Assembly: GCA_037043235.1 (NCBI GenBank)
Contig: JAWRVZ010000042.1
Coordinates: forward strand, 236,001-300,000
DNA length: 64,000 nt
Direction of reading: 5' to 3'
Source of the DNA: Rhodeus uyekii
Lineage: Eukaryota > Chordata > Actinopteri > Cypriniformes > Acheilognathidae
Shown one piece after another: positions 11,399-21,227 of this stretch (position 1 is its first letter; each line of letters starts with the position of its first letter). The notes under the pieces were generated by a model. The model searched no databases, was not told the DNA's origin, and saw nothing but the letters and a program-made list of their open reading frames with translations. The position numbers and the translations under genes were made by a program.

Positions 11399-11499
11399 CT
11401 TGAAGGCGTATTTCCTGCTTATGTGGTCGTCCACGGACAGCATGGAGATGTGGAAGCTGGGCAGGAGGATGCTTCCCAAGATTCCCTCCTCTTTCTCAT
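11399..11499 (-). CDS. plekha5: plekha5 exon: PH domain strands 4-6
   Basis: The exon completes an Asp codon (G|AT) and reads EKEEGILGSILLPSFHISML, then SVDDHISRKYAFK. The GILGSILLPSF run and RKYAFK are nearly invariant PH-domain features of PLEKHA5. Length is 101 nt, entry phase 1 and exit phase 0. The acceptor is gtgtcttcag and the donor is AAG|GTCAGAG, a slightly weaker donor than its neighbours because of the C at +3. No odd substitutions are seen. A frame continues past the donor into intron, so open reading alone overstates the 3' end; the splice site and phase of the next exon set the boundary. Confidence 0.95.
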
Positions 11500-11974
11500 C
11501 TGAAGACACAAAGAGAGAGACGTTGGCAAATATTAGATGACGGGCAGGTACAGCTGAAGCCATGACTGGGTGTTTATTTGGGCAGGGGTGTTGGTAAACA
11601 GACTGATGGGAAACTGCAGGGCTATGTGCATTCGAGCATGTCAATGAGGTTGTGACTGCGCTCGACTGTGAACTCCATCGTTTTGATTGCAGATTGCAAC
11701 GAATCTGTCAAGAGTTGCTTGCCGACAGTTAATTCAGAGCGACAGCTGTGATAACAGTTACTGTTACTGTAATAATACCGAAAACAGTACGTTCCCAACA
11801 CCAACACGACATTATGCACTTTATTATTACCAACAATCACATAAAGCTTGCAAAATTCAATTACATCACCCGTCAGGTCAATTAAAGTAGTAACCTCATG
11901 CTTGAAGTTTGTTCAGATCAACAGCAGTTAAAATAATATAAAATGCTTTTGTTTATTAAAAATGTAATAAATTG

Positions 11975-12137
11975 GCTTTCCTGTGGCTCAATCAGTAGAA
12001 AGTGGTGCTTGTAACGTCAAGGTCACAGGTTCGATTCCCAGGGAAAGCAAGAACTGATTAGAATCTCAATGTGTTTCTTTAATGCAATGCAAGTCACTTT
12101 GGACAAAAGTGTCTGGTGACTGCAGAAATGTAAAATG
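11975..12137 (+). mobile_element. tRNA-derived SINE, copy 2
   Basis: The most complete head: box A-like TGTGGCTCAATCAGTAG, then box B GGTTCGATTCC and the tail 'cactttggacaaaagtgtct'. It is clearly tRNA-like over its first 75 nt. Confidence 0.88.
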
Positions 12138-12454
12138 TTCAATAAACAACATTTACTGAGCAATTTACAACCAAATAATTTGTCTGATTTTGCGGTCACT
12201 GAAAATATTTCAAAACAAAGTCAAAACAAAAACTACTGTAGGACGTCTACATGACTGTGCTCCAACAAGTGAATCAGTGTGTTGGAATGAATCTGCTGAA
12301 TGATTCAATGAGTCACTCAAAAGACACTTGTTTCGTTCCAGAATGAGGGAAAAATTCAATGACTTAGTCTAAAACTCTATTTGTTTCTAAATGAATCAGT
12401 GTTTTTGAAGGAATTGACTGAGTAAATGATTAACTCGCTTGTGATTTATTTATA

Positions 12455-13177
12455 CAGTAATACCTCGGTTTATGAGTGACTTTGTTTACGAGCAAATCGG
12501 TGTACGAGCATTGTATCGGAGTGCGAGATAATTTTTCCCTCACCCACACGCATTTCTTTGGTGGAAAAGTCCTAACGCTCAGCATCTTTGCGTGCATTTT
12601 TACTGGAAATATCCTAACGACAGCCTCTCACAAAGCCCATCACCCCTTGACTCTTTCATTCAGCGTCGCTCGGTTTGGTTGCATCATTCACCACAGTGAT
12701 ACTTTTACAAGTGATTTACGGCGGTTTTACCTCGTGTTGTTAACGATCGCTATTGTTCACATAGTGAAATATATACGTACAGTACAGCATATAGACAATG
12801 ACCTCAAGAGGAGTAAGAAAGACGGTACGAAATTCTCCCTCTAAACAGTAACTGTTTAGTAACCCTCCTCTCGTCTCCTTCACGCCAGCAGCGACGCTAC
12901 TCAAAGCTAAAGTGCGCGTTACAGTAAATTGTCAAGTATTTTAGTTTAATTGTCAATTATTAATTAGTATTTATATGAGATCTAAATGGTTTTAATCTTA
13001 AATGTAATTAATAGGGTAAAAGCAAAACAATATTTAAAATGGGCATTTATGGTCGTGTGGAACGAATGGAGTGATTTTTATTCAATTCTTATGGGGAAAA
13101 TTGTTTTGATGTACAAGAATTTTGAGTTACGAGCTCGCTTTTGGAACGAATTAAACTCGTAAACGCAGGAATTACTG
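12455..13177. mobile_element. TA-flanked pogo/Tigger-like non-autonomous element
   Basis: The terminus CAGTAATACCTCGG opens the element, and its inverted partner ends in GGAATTACTG. TA target duplications lie at 12453-12454 and 13178-13179. Near both ends are inverted 'acgag' and 'ggaacgaa' blocks. A 122-codon open frame from 12476 has no transposase motif and is probably not a gene. Confidence 0.82.
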
Positions 13178-13679
13178 TACTATATTCACAGTTATTTGAA
13201 ACACAACTCAAACATGGGCAATATAATGATGCTTCAGCACCACGTGTTGCTATGGCCTCTCTAAAAGTTACATGGAGAAAGTTTTTGCATCAATAAGTTT
13301 GTTCTGGAAACATCCCACACGCTGTGAGTGGCTCAGATCCGAGAGACGGTGTTCAAAGCTCCTGTGTGTTGTTGTTGTTGCTGAAGGAAAGCCGCCGGTG
13401 GCTCACAGCAGACGCCGCGCTGAACCACTGACAGCAGCGAGACCAACAAACAAACACAAACCAACACAGAGAGACTTTCAATTCTCTCGTCAAGATCAGA
13501 CTCAGCATGGCAGCTTCAGGGAAACCACACACTGATACACCCAAGAAACAAAAAAACAAAAACGAAATCAAAGCCCAGAGTGAGTTCAGAGATGGATATT
13601 AGCAATACAATAACTTTAACAATCTCAGACAAGCAGAATCTGAACCGCAGTCGTTAGTATTGTGTCCATTCTGGTTCCT

Positions 13680-13830
13680 TAAAAGGACAGTCCACCCCAA
13701 AAAAGAAAACGCTATCATTATTTACTCACCATCAACGCTAAACCTGCATGCAGTTCTTTCTTCTGTTGAATATAAATGAAGATATTATTTCTGAAAGACG
13801 TCTCTTTTCTTCACCAATTCTGCATGTATT
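13680..13830 (+). mobile_element. TTAA-type MITE fragment
   Basis: 'ttaaaaggacagtccacccc' followed by 'catttactcaccatcaa'-like text and 'ctttcttctgttgaatataa' matches the left end of a very common fish repeat. The right end was not located. Confidence 0.6.
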
Positions 13831-13923
13831 TGCAGTAAAAACAGTGAAATTACAATTTAAAATCACTTTTTTCGACGTAAGTGTAAGAGACTGCCTGCCT
13901 GGCTTCAAATAGGCAAATGCTTA

Positions 13924-14065
13924 AGAGTCAGTGACTGAGGTGGCGCTTGCAACGGCAAGGTCCTGGGTTCGATTCCCAGAGAAAGCAAGAACTGATTAGA
14001 ATGTCAATGTGTTCCTTGAAAGCAATGCAAGTCGCTTTGGATAATAGCGTCTGACAAATGTAAAG
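13924..14065 (+). mobile_element. tRNA-derived SINE, copy 3
   Basis: B box GGTTCGATTCC in 'ctgggttcgattcccagag', then the shared 'aagcaagaactgattagaat' block and the tail 'cgctttggataatagcgtct'. Confidence 0.87.
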
Positions 14066-14810
14066 TGACTTCATCACGAGTGTGTGCAGTACCGGCTCAC
14101 ACAGACAGGAGGCGTCAGTGATCCTGCCCTCCTCTGTTTACAGTGGCAGTGATCAGTCAGGGCAGTCCAGTACTTCATCAATGATATCCAAACTTCTCTT
14201 CTTGAACAACATCTGACCCGCTGATTCAGACCCACAGAAAGACGGATCACAGCTCTGTTTAGTCTGAGCACGTCTGCTGCACCGTTCGAATACTCCTCTG
14301 TCTCCTTTGTCAGCCATGGCCCTCATAGGCCGGCCATGAAAGAGCGATCTGATTGCACTGCCGGTCTGGTTAATTGCACAATTTATGGAGATCTAAGAGC
14401 GTGTCCTCAGGAGGCTTCAGCATGCAGCAGAACCCGTCCAATGAGAAACCTCTGGGCTTGTTTCTCTTCCTTTCTCACTGTATATGAGGGCTTATTAAAC
14501 AGATTACTTGACTATACACAAAAGGACTGATTCAATCTGATTCAATTGAATCAGAATCATTAAATTATGAATCATTTCCCTGTTAATACTCACATAAAGT
14601 CGCTAAAGTTCTGGGAGAACACATTATAGTAAGCATAAGCAAACACTCATTCAGCATTATTGCCATGTTTACAGTGCTATGGTTTGAAAAATATGCCACA
14701 TAAAACTCGTAGATAACAGTCCAAGTGTGCCACTTGGTTATATAGCGGCATAAGTCAACAGAAATGTTTGAGCATTAATCCTATCGCACAAACAATGATG
14801 CTTGACTCAC

Positions 14811-14883
14811 CTCTGTAATAGAAGAGGCACATGTCACACAGAACGAACCATCTCTTCTTCCACATCTTCATCCCGGTACTGTC
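14811..14883 (-). CDS. plekha5: plekha5 exon: PH domain strands 2-3
   Basis: The translation is DSTGMKMWKKRWFVLCDMCL, then FYYR plus one base. This is the loop and second and third strands of the PH domain. It holds the basic KKR-W motif and the FYY tyrosines of the phosphoinositide-binding consensus, so ligand binding looks retained. Length is 73 nt, entry phase 0 and exit phase 1. The acceptor is ttttgcag and the donor is AGAG|GTGAGTC. The SDLCLF stretch that I recall from mammalian PLEKHA5 reads CDMCLF here, a conservative change. This exon is too short to appear as an open frame on its own and was found from the splice sites and homology. Confidence 0.95.
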
Positions 14884-15701
14884 CTGCAAAAGCCAACCAA
14901 TCACAGCACATCAACCCATTATTCTCAGACAGCACCAAATATCTCTGCTTCAGTCTCATTTTGTTGAGTTAAATTGCTGTAGTTCTCCAGAGCGAATCTC
15001 TTTTATAAGGCGACTCGTTTAATTTGAGGCATGAATCATATTCATAGTCCTCCCTCGTGCTTTACTGTTTATTGTGTTAATGTTTGCACTGTGTAAGCAT
15101 GTAAATTTTAATTTCGACAACAAAGCCTGCCGATTTTGCTTTTGCTGCGGGAGCAGCTTTGATGGAGGATGTCTGGGAAGGAGAGAGACCACCTCTGAAG
15201 TCGTGTTTTTCCGCGGAAAAACACAGCTTTCAAAGCAAAGCTGGCGTAGCGATCACACACACACAAAGACGACATGAAGTTACTGATGCGGCCGTAACAC
15301 TTTATGTGTTTATTTCACTCTGCCTTTTATGAGAAGCGGTTTTGAAAAATATGATGCAAAAGCACAAATGTGCTTGGGGAGTTGTGCATGTACTGCATAA
15401 AAACACGGGCAGATGAAGCGCTGATTGAAACATATGATGGGTAAGCTTTTAAGTCCAGCAAAATAACCATCAGAACAGTTTAACTGAAAACTTTTACCTG
15501 GGTATGCGAGTAAAACGACTTTTTGGACATGCACTCTGAATTATTTTTTAAGTATGTTAGAGGAATTTGGTAATGCATATCATTACTATAATGCAAAACA
15601 TTATTTTTGTATACAAATATAATAACAATTCAATTATATTTTTGAGTGAAACTATTTTCTTGCATTACAGTAATGGGAACTTTATTAAATATTTTTTAAA
15701 T

Positions 15702-15734
<33 letters not shown>

Positions 15735-15900
15735 TTAATATAATTTAATAATGTTTTTTAAATATTGTTATAATTATAATAATTTTAAATATTAAAAAAA
15801 TATCTTTAATGATATGCATTCTGATATCTGATATGCATATCATTACTGTAATATATATGTTATACACACACACACACACACACATTTTTATAATTAAATG

Positions 15901-15931
<31 letters not shown>

Positions 15932-16160
15932 TTAATATAATTTAATAATGTTTTTTAAATATTGTTATAATTATAATAATTTTAAATATTAAAAAAATAT
16001 CTTTAATGATATGCATTCTGATATCTGATATGCATATCATTACTGTAATATATATGTTATAAAATTTTATTAAATTCAATATTATATTAAATTATATTTA
16101 ATAAAATTTTATTTAAATATATATATTTAAATAAAATATTTTAAATTATTATTAAAATAA

Positions 16161-16205
<45 letters not shown>

Positions 16206-16503
16206 ATTTAATTTAATATAATCTTTCAAATATTGTTATTTTAATAATAATTTAAAATATTTTAAAAAATATCTCTAATGATATGCATTTCCATAGTACT
16301 CGTGTATGCTTCAACAGGAAAAGAGAGACAATAAATTATATAAAAAATAAAAAAATAAAGTGGAATAAATTGGTACTTTTGAGACGTCATAAACGTCAGG
16401 AAATTAATGTGATAATACAAAAACCTTTTTTCCTGTTGATTTACCCATGAGGAGCCTGTATGCAAGATGCATTAATGGTTTTAAGAGCGCTGGAGTCACA
16501 CAC
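14884..16503. other. plekha5 intron
   Basis: The lower half (14.9-15.5 kb) has no clear feature. The upper half (15.7-16.3 kb) is an AT-rich block present in two to three tandem copies. No exon is recognised. Confidence 0.75.
15702..16275. repeat. Tandem AT-rich duplication, about 197-bp period, with TA/CA tracts
   Basis: The stretch from 'aaataaatttaatataattt' to 'ctgtaatatatatgttata' occurs at 15727 and again at 15924, nearly identical. A third, more divergent copy follows at about 16171-16275 ('aatttaatttaatataat' to 'atctctaatgatatgcat'). Each is preceded by a (TA)n run, the third also by CA. Confidence 0.85.
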
Positions 16504-16608
16504 CTGTTTGTAAAGCCAGCCATTTTTCACCACCGGAGCATTGGGGTTCCTCTTGATAGAGTTGGACCTTTTCCCAAAGTTGTGGATTTTCTTTGAGGAC
16601 CTGGATGG
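16504..16608 (-). CDS. plekha5: plekha5 exon: basic linker and first PH strand
   Basis: This is 35 whole codons: PSRSSKKIHNFGKRSNSIKR, then NPNAPVVKNGWLYKQ. The basic FGKRSNSIKRNPNAPVV block is a signature of PLEKHA4-7 proteins just ahead of the PH domain. 'GWLYKQ' is the first PH strand and carries the first Lys of the 3-phosphoinositide-binding consensus K-Xn-(K/R)-X-R-Xn-Y. The acceptor is ctgttcacag and the donor is CAG|GTGTGTG. The exon is phase 0 on entry and exit. It is therefore the first exon to which an alternative upstream exon ending in phase 0 could be joined in frame; see the candidate first exon at 56.8 kb. Confidence 0.95.
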
Positions 16609-16984
16609 CTGTGAACAGCATGAGAGGAGATTACTCTGAGAAATGACACTTCCGAGGGCTCGAGTTTGCCTGTATACATTATTCAGTCATCGAGTTGTAA
16701 ATAATTACAACTTACTAGTGAAGTCGTTTAGTGCCGCTCAGAAAACGTGTGCAAGGCATGCATTATGAATCAATGGCACTTACAAACCCTTAGAAAGTTA
16801 AAAAGATGCTTAACAGCAGTTAAAACGCAAAGGCAACAATAACAATCTGTGAGTGTGTGGATGAGGCGAGTTTATCTGTCAATCATCTCTGGACATCAGA
16901 ATAAAAGGTCTCATTTCATCATCTTAGCATCTCCCGAATCAAACTGACAAAAACAAAAAACTACAATAATCAGTCTTGTGAATG

Positions 16985-17110
16985 TATGCATGCGAAGCGA
17001 CTTGCATTGCATTCAGGAAACACATTGACATTCTAATCAGTTCTTGCTTTCCCTGGGGATTGAACCAATGACCTTAGCGTTGCAAACGCCACACTCTACT
17101 AAAGCTGACT
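16985..17110 (-). mobile_element. tRNA-derived SINE, copy 4
   Basis: Reverse-complement copy: 'gaagcgacttgcattgcatt', then 'ctaatcagttcttgctttcc' and a damaged B box (ggggattgaacc). Confidence 0.82.
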
Positions 17111-17662
17111 CTCGTATTAGAGCAAACGGCACTCCTATTGAACAAAGTTTACAAAGATTGACTTTACCGTCCACATCACTGTATTGGGAAGCCAGAATGC
17201 GCATCCATTAACAAAAACATACAAACTGTATTATAGATGCGTCGTCAGATTGTTGAACCGCAGAGCAGGTGTGTGCCGAATCGTGGGTGGAGAACGGTAC
17301 AGATTTCTATCGAGAATCATTACACCCCTAATTTGTATGCATGTTCTGTATGCATATTCATTTATTTATTTGAGAAATACTCTGAGCCACAGCCATTCAT
17401 GAATTGTTTATCTTGTTTGGGTGTTTTTATGTTATAAAGAGTTTAGGCATATGGTGGGTAGTCTGAATGACTAGGTGTCTAGTTTCTAGAAAGATTTGAA
17501 TAATGAGGTTCAGGAACCACTCAGAGGTCGAGTTTCCATCCACATATTTTTATGCATTAAATATATAAAATATATATAATGAGATGTGACTCAAAATTAC
17601 TGAATGCACTTCAAAAAAATCTGCAAGCTCGCTATAGACTGTATAATACAGCTGAATTTCCA

Positions 17663-17810
17663 AATAGTAAAGAGTAGCGCTTGCAACGCCAAGGTCATGG
17701 GTTCGATTCCCAGGGAAAGTAAGAACTGATTAGAATGTCAATGTGTTTCTTGAATGCAATGCAAGTCGCTTTGGATAAAAGCGTCTGACAAATGCAGAAA
17801 TGTAAATGTA
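17663..17810 (+). mobile_element. tRNA-derived SINE, copy 5
   Basis: B box GGTTCGATTCC, 'agtaagaactgattagaatg', then tail 'cgctttggataaaagcgtct' and 'aaatgtaaatgta'. The 5' end is slightly truncated. Confidence 0.87.
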
Positions 17811-17967
17811 TTTTTATGATACTCTATATCAACTCAAGCAAAGAATGAAGCAAATGTCCAGTAATGAGGACAATAATTGTATAAGACGCTATTGAAGCAT
17901 GATGGGACAGTCCAATCTGCCATGCTGGATCCAGGCCAAGGTCAGAGAGTTAGTGTGTGTGACTCAC

Positions 17968-18088
17968 TCTGGTCGTGGGACTGCTGGGATGTGTGGTGTA
18001 GTCTGAGCCGCCCGTGAAGTTGGACGCTTCGCTCATGGTGCTGGTTGGACGTTCTTTCTTCTCGGCCGCTGGTGTTTTAGTCGCTGGT
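17968..18088 (-). CDS. plekha5: plekha5 exon: WW-PH linker (KKERP segment)
   Basis: This exon completes the Gln codon from the previous exon (CA|A) and reads PATKTPAAEKKERPTSTMSE, then ASNFTGGSDYTTHPSSPTTR. The known PLEKHA5 linker has the same pattern: an EKKERP core, then a Ser/Asn-rich stretch with SDY and HP-SP motifs. The acceptor is preceded by a strong pyrimidine tract ending cttccag, and the donor is AGA|GTGAGT. Length is 121 nt, entry phase 2 and exit phase 0. The segment looks disordered and serine-rich, which suggests phosphorylation sites, but this is inference. It lies beside a SINE at 17.7 kb and a CA microsatellite at 18.3 kb, neither of which touches the splice sites. Confidence 0.94.
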
Positions 18089-18287
18089 CTGGAAGAGGAG
18101 CAGAAGGAAGAAGGAGAGATGCAGGGGAAGAAGAGAAGAGAAGAAGAACATGAATAATGAATCATCTCTGCACATCATTCAGACCTGTAAGAATATTCTG
18201 GGATGTTTATTGTACCTACTGCATGCTGTCAATCACCACAGACAAATACTTTATTCAAATACTTTTACAGCAAACTTAGCAAAGCTG

Positions 18288-18443
<156 letters not shown>

Positions 18444-18998
18444 CGTTTTTTTTTTTTTGCAACTGGCAGGATATTTAATTAACATTCTGAGAAAATATCA
18501 CATTTACCTGTTGCTCAGTATAAAGAACACAAACTTCAAAGCTACATGGTAAATATTGTTGCTCGTATTCATTTCAGGAGTACAGTAATCCCTTGCCACT
18601 TTGCGGTTCAAGTTTCGCGGCCTCAGTGCATCGCAGATTTTTCAAAAATATTCATCGAAAAATACAAATTCAAAAATACCGCAATATCGGTAGCCGTATT
18701 GCGGAAAGCAGTGTTGCTTCATCGTGATGCGAGAGAAACGGTTTCCCAGGATGCCAGACAAAGAGAGAAACTCTCTCAGAGGCTTTGTACACACACAGGC
18801 ACTCAGACAAGACACGTGATTGGTTCCCGGTGCGAGATCGACGAATGAGAGCACGGGTGGAGTGGAGTCTCTTCGCCTCTCTCAGAAACAAATGTTGACG
18901 ATCCATTGCCGATATCTGACGATGAGACCGAACTGATTTAAAGGCCTCATTATACCAGTGCAGTAACACCATCATCATCACATTCATCGAACCGCACA

Positions 18999-20548
18999 GG
19001 ACTGTTACAGCTCCAATCCTTTTTAGCAAATAATCACATCTACGAGAAATTTCAGTCCGGTTTCAAAACTATGCACAGTACCGAAACTGCCCTTATCAGA
19101 GTCCTTAATGACATCCTAATGGCTACTGATTCAGGCGATTCTGTTATTTTAGTTATGCTTGATCTGTCCTCAGCCTTTGACACTGTTGATCACGAGATTC
19201 TTGTCTCTCGCCTGGAATCCTGCATCGGGCTACAGGGGGAGGTCTTAAGCTGGTTCAAATCTTTTTTAACCAATCGAAGTTTCTCAGTTAAAGTTGGTAA
19301 CTTCACTTCCAATCCAAGCAATCTATGCTGCGGTGTTCCTCAGGGCTCCATTCTAGCTCCTACCCTTTTCTCTCTTTACTTGCTTCCTTTGGGCTCTATC
19401 TTTAGCAAACATAACGTTTCCTTCCACTGCTACGCTGACGACATGCAAATCTATCTGCCTATAACCAGAAAAGGAAAATCTACTCTCCATACTCTATTAG
19501 CATGTCTAGACGATGTTAAATCTTGGCTCTCCAATAACTTTCTTTCCCTAAACTCAGATAAAACAGAAGTCATTGTCTTCAACCCTTCTGACTCCAGAAC
19601 ACAAAATCCTATTGATCTTGAGTCATTAAGTTCATTTATCTCTCCCAAAGTGAGGAATCTGGGAGTGGTCTTTGACAACTGTTTAAAATTCGATAAGCAA
19701 ATTAGCACTGTTGTTGGTTCTAGTTTCTTCCATCTTCGCTCTCACTCTAAAATTAAATCCTTCCTTTCCGAGGGTTCTTTAGAGACTGCTATCCATGCCT
19801 TCATTACATCGCGACTGGACTACTGCAATTCCCTTTATTACGGGATCTCAAAGGCACAAATTTCTAGGTTACAAATAGTCCAAAATGCGGCAGCTAGATT
19901 TCTTAAGAGGCGTAATAAATTCGATCACATTACGCCCCTCCTGAGATCTCTTCACTGGCTGCCTACCCAGTTTAGAATTCAATACAAAATTCTACTACTT
20001 GTCTACAAATCTCTAAATAATCTGGCTCCCTCCTACCTGACCGATCTTCTTCACCCTTACACTCCCGTGAGAGAACTGAGATCGGAGGATAAACTCCTCT
20101 TAAAGATCCCCAGAACCCGCCTAAAGTCAAGGGGAAATCGAGCTTTTGAAGTGGCCGGCCCCACACTATGGAACAATCTTCCTGACCCTGTTAGAATGGC
20201 TTCCAGTTTATCTGAGTTTAAATCTTGCCTTAAAACCCATCTTTTCTCCCTTGCAATTGTTGATGTTTAATATGTAACTATTTGAGGTCTTTGTGTATAT
20301 ACAGTTGTTTATGCATGTATATATGTGTATACATATGTGTTTCTGTGGATATGTGTACGGTTTGACTATGTCTCTTTGCCTCTGCCTCTCAGTTTTTGCT
20401 TTTGACTGTTTCTATTTTTGTTTTGTTTTTCTATTTTGCTTTTTATTTCTTATTTTGTTTTCTTTCATCCTGTTGTTCAGCACTTTGGTTGGCCTTTGGC
20501 CATTTTTAAATGTGCTTTACAAATAAACTGAACTTGAACTTGAACTTG
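18999..20548 (+). mobile_element. 5'-truncated LINE (L2/CR1/Rex1-like)
   Basis: It begins inside the reverse transcriptase, keeps an open frame to the stop near 20270, then a T-rich 3' UTR and a tail of GAACTT repeats (20531-20548). The tail and the protein's C-terminal 'TPVRELRSEDKLLLKIPR' place it in the L2/CR1/Rex1 part of the Jockey group. It sits inside the pogo-like element. The minus-strand copy at 8785-9280 shares its last 500 nt. Confidence 0.9.
19071..20270 (+). CDS. Partial LINE reverse transcriptase (399 codons, no true start)
   Basis: RNA-directed DNA polymerase fragment of a non-LTR retrotransposon. From the first Met: motif A 'LDLSSAFDTVDH' at about 30-41, motif B 'GVPQGSILAPTLF' at about 88-100, and the catalytic 'YADDMQIY' at about 121-128. 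A C-terminal region follows with 'ASRLDYCNSLYYG'-like text (TSRLDYCNSLYYGI). The same frame runs upstream to about 18999 as 'LLQLQSFLANNHIYEKFQSG', so the Met is internal and not a real start. The endonuclease domain is missing. The frame has no stops, which suggests a recent insertion, but without its 5' end it cannot be a complete autonomous element. Its strand is opposite to plekha5. Confidence 0.9.
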   Translation: MHSTETALIRVLNDILMATDSGDSVILVMLDLSSAFDTVDHEILVSRLESCIGLQGEVLSWFKSFLTNRSFSVKVGNFTSNPSNLCCGVPQGSILAPTLFSLYLLPLGSIFSKHNVSFHCYADDMQIYLPITRKGKSTLHTLLACLDDVKSWLSNNFLSLNSDKTEVIVFNPSDSRTQNPIDLESLSSFISPKVRNLGVVFDNCLKFDKQISTVVGSSFFHLRSHSKIKSFLSEGSLETAIHAFITSRLDYCNSLYYGISKAQISRLQIVQNAAARFLKRRNKFDHITPLLRSLHWLPTQFRIQYKILLLVYKSLNNLAPSYLTDLLHPYTPVRELRSEDKLLLKIPRTRLKSRGNRAFEVAGPTLWNNLPDPVRMASSLSEFKSCLKTHLFSLAIVDV

Positions 20549-20770
20549 TCATCGTCGCCATTACTGGAGTCTCAAGAAACTACTGTCATTGATGAGTGTA
20601 GAGCACCATAATACGTATCGTATGAAAGAGAGAGTAAATGTATAATATTATGGTTTTATAATATCGCGAGGAGTTCCGGTCCCCATTAACCGCGATAAAC
20701 GAGGGATCACTATAATTGAAATATAATCTGACCGCCAGTTAGGAGCACAAGTACCATTTTTACCAATTAA

Positions 20771-21227
20771 CTCTTTCCCTGCTATTCCTGGAATTTTCCG
20801 GTTTTCTGTGCTTTCACGGTTATATGGTAGGTGGCGCTATTGGTGACAGAATCTCCTGAACAAAAAGCAGAAACAAGCGATAGCTGATGCATATGTAAAT
20901 CAAAAGCGCCCAATGTTACCGAATGAAATGTCGACCCAGGATGAGCTTTAGGACTGTGAAGCTTTGGGGGTGTTGATCTGTGTTTTGATCATCATTCTGA
21001 ATCCCATCCAGACTTAGTCTTTGACAAAAATGTGATTTTCTCAGTCTTTTATTCAAAATGTTTTTTTGATTGTTTCTTTATAATGGAACTTACCTCAAGT
21101 GTTGTCTAAAAAAGAATGAATTAAGCTAGAAAAGCTTTTCTTTCTTTTGATATATCGCACAGACAGATATTCATACGAATACATATTCTAAGGCTGAAAA
21201 TGATCAAAAAAGCTGGCGGGGAAAGAG
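20771..21227. mobile_element. TTAA-flanked element with CTCTTTCCC termini
   Basis: TTAA at 20767-20770 and 21228-21231. The terminal inverted repeat is CTCTTTCCCTGC at the left and GGCGGGGAAAGAG at the right. About 457 nt, no coding frame. It directly follows the pogo-like element. Confidence 0.82.

Larger units (their letters stand above)
11500..14810. other. plekha5 intron
   Basis: Holds two SINEs (11975-12137, 13924-14065), a full TA-flanked pogo-like element (12455-13177) and a MITE fragment with the 'acagtccaccccaaaa' end near 13680. A GC-richer stretch near 13270-13540 has no recognisable exon. Confidence 0.8.
16609..17967. other. plekha5 intron
   Basis: Holds one SINE in minus orientation (16985-17110) and one in plus orientation (17663-17810). 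Nothing else is recognised. Confidence 0.8.
18583..20712. mobile_element. TA-flanked pogo/Tigger-like element interrupted by a LINE
   Basis: The left end CAGTAATCCCTTGCCACTTT and the inverted right end TAGTGATCCCTCGTTTATCG share the CAGTRATCCC terminus. TA flanks lie at 18581-18582 and 20713-20714. Without the LINE the element would be about 580 nt. The right-hand text 'ccgcgataaacgagggatca' is typical of Tigger/pogo ends. No transposase remains. Confidence 0.78.

Noticed and set aside
11975..12050. A functional tRNA gene (clear A and B boxes)
   Set aside because: The same tRNA-like head occurs in ten copies followed by an identical body and tail, so it is a SINE; stems are also mismatched.
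12476..12844. A 122-codon gene
   Set aside because: Lies in a TA-flanked non-autonomous element, has no recognisable domain and starts within the terminal repeat.
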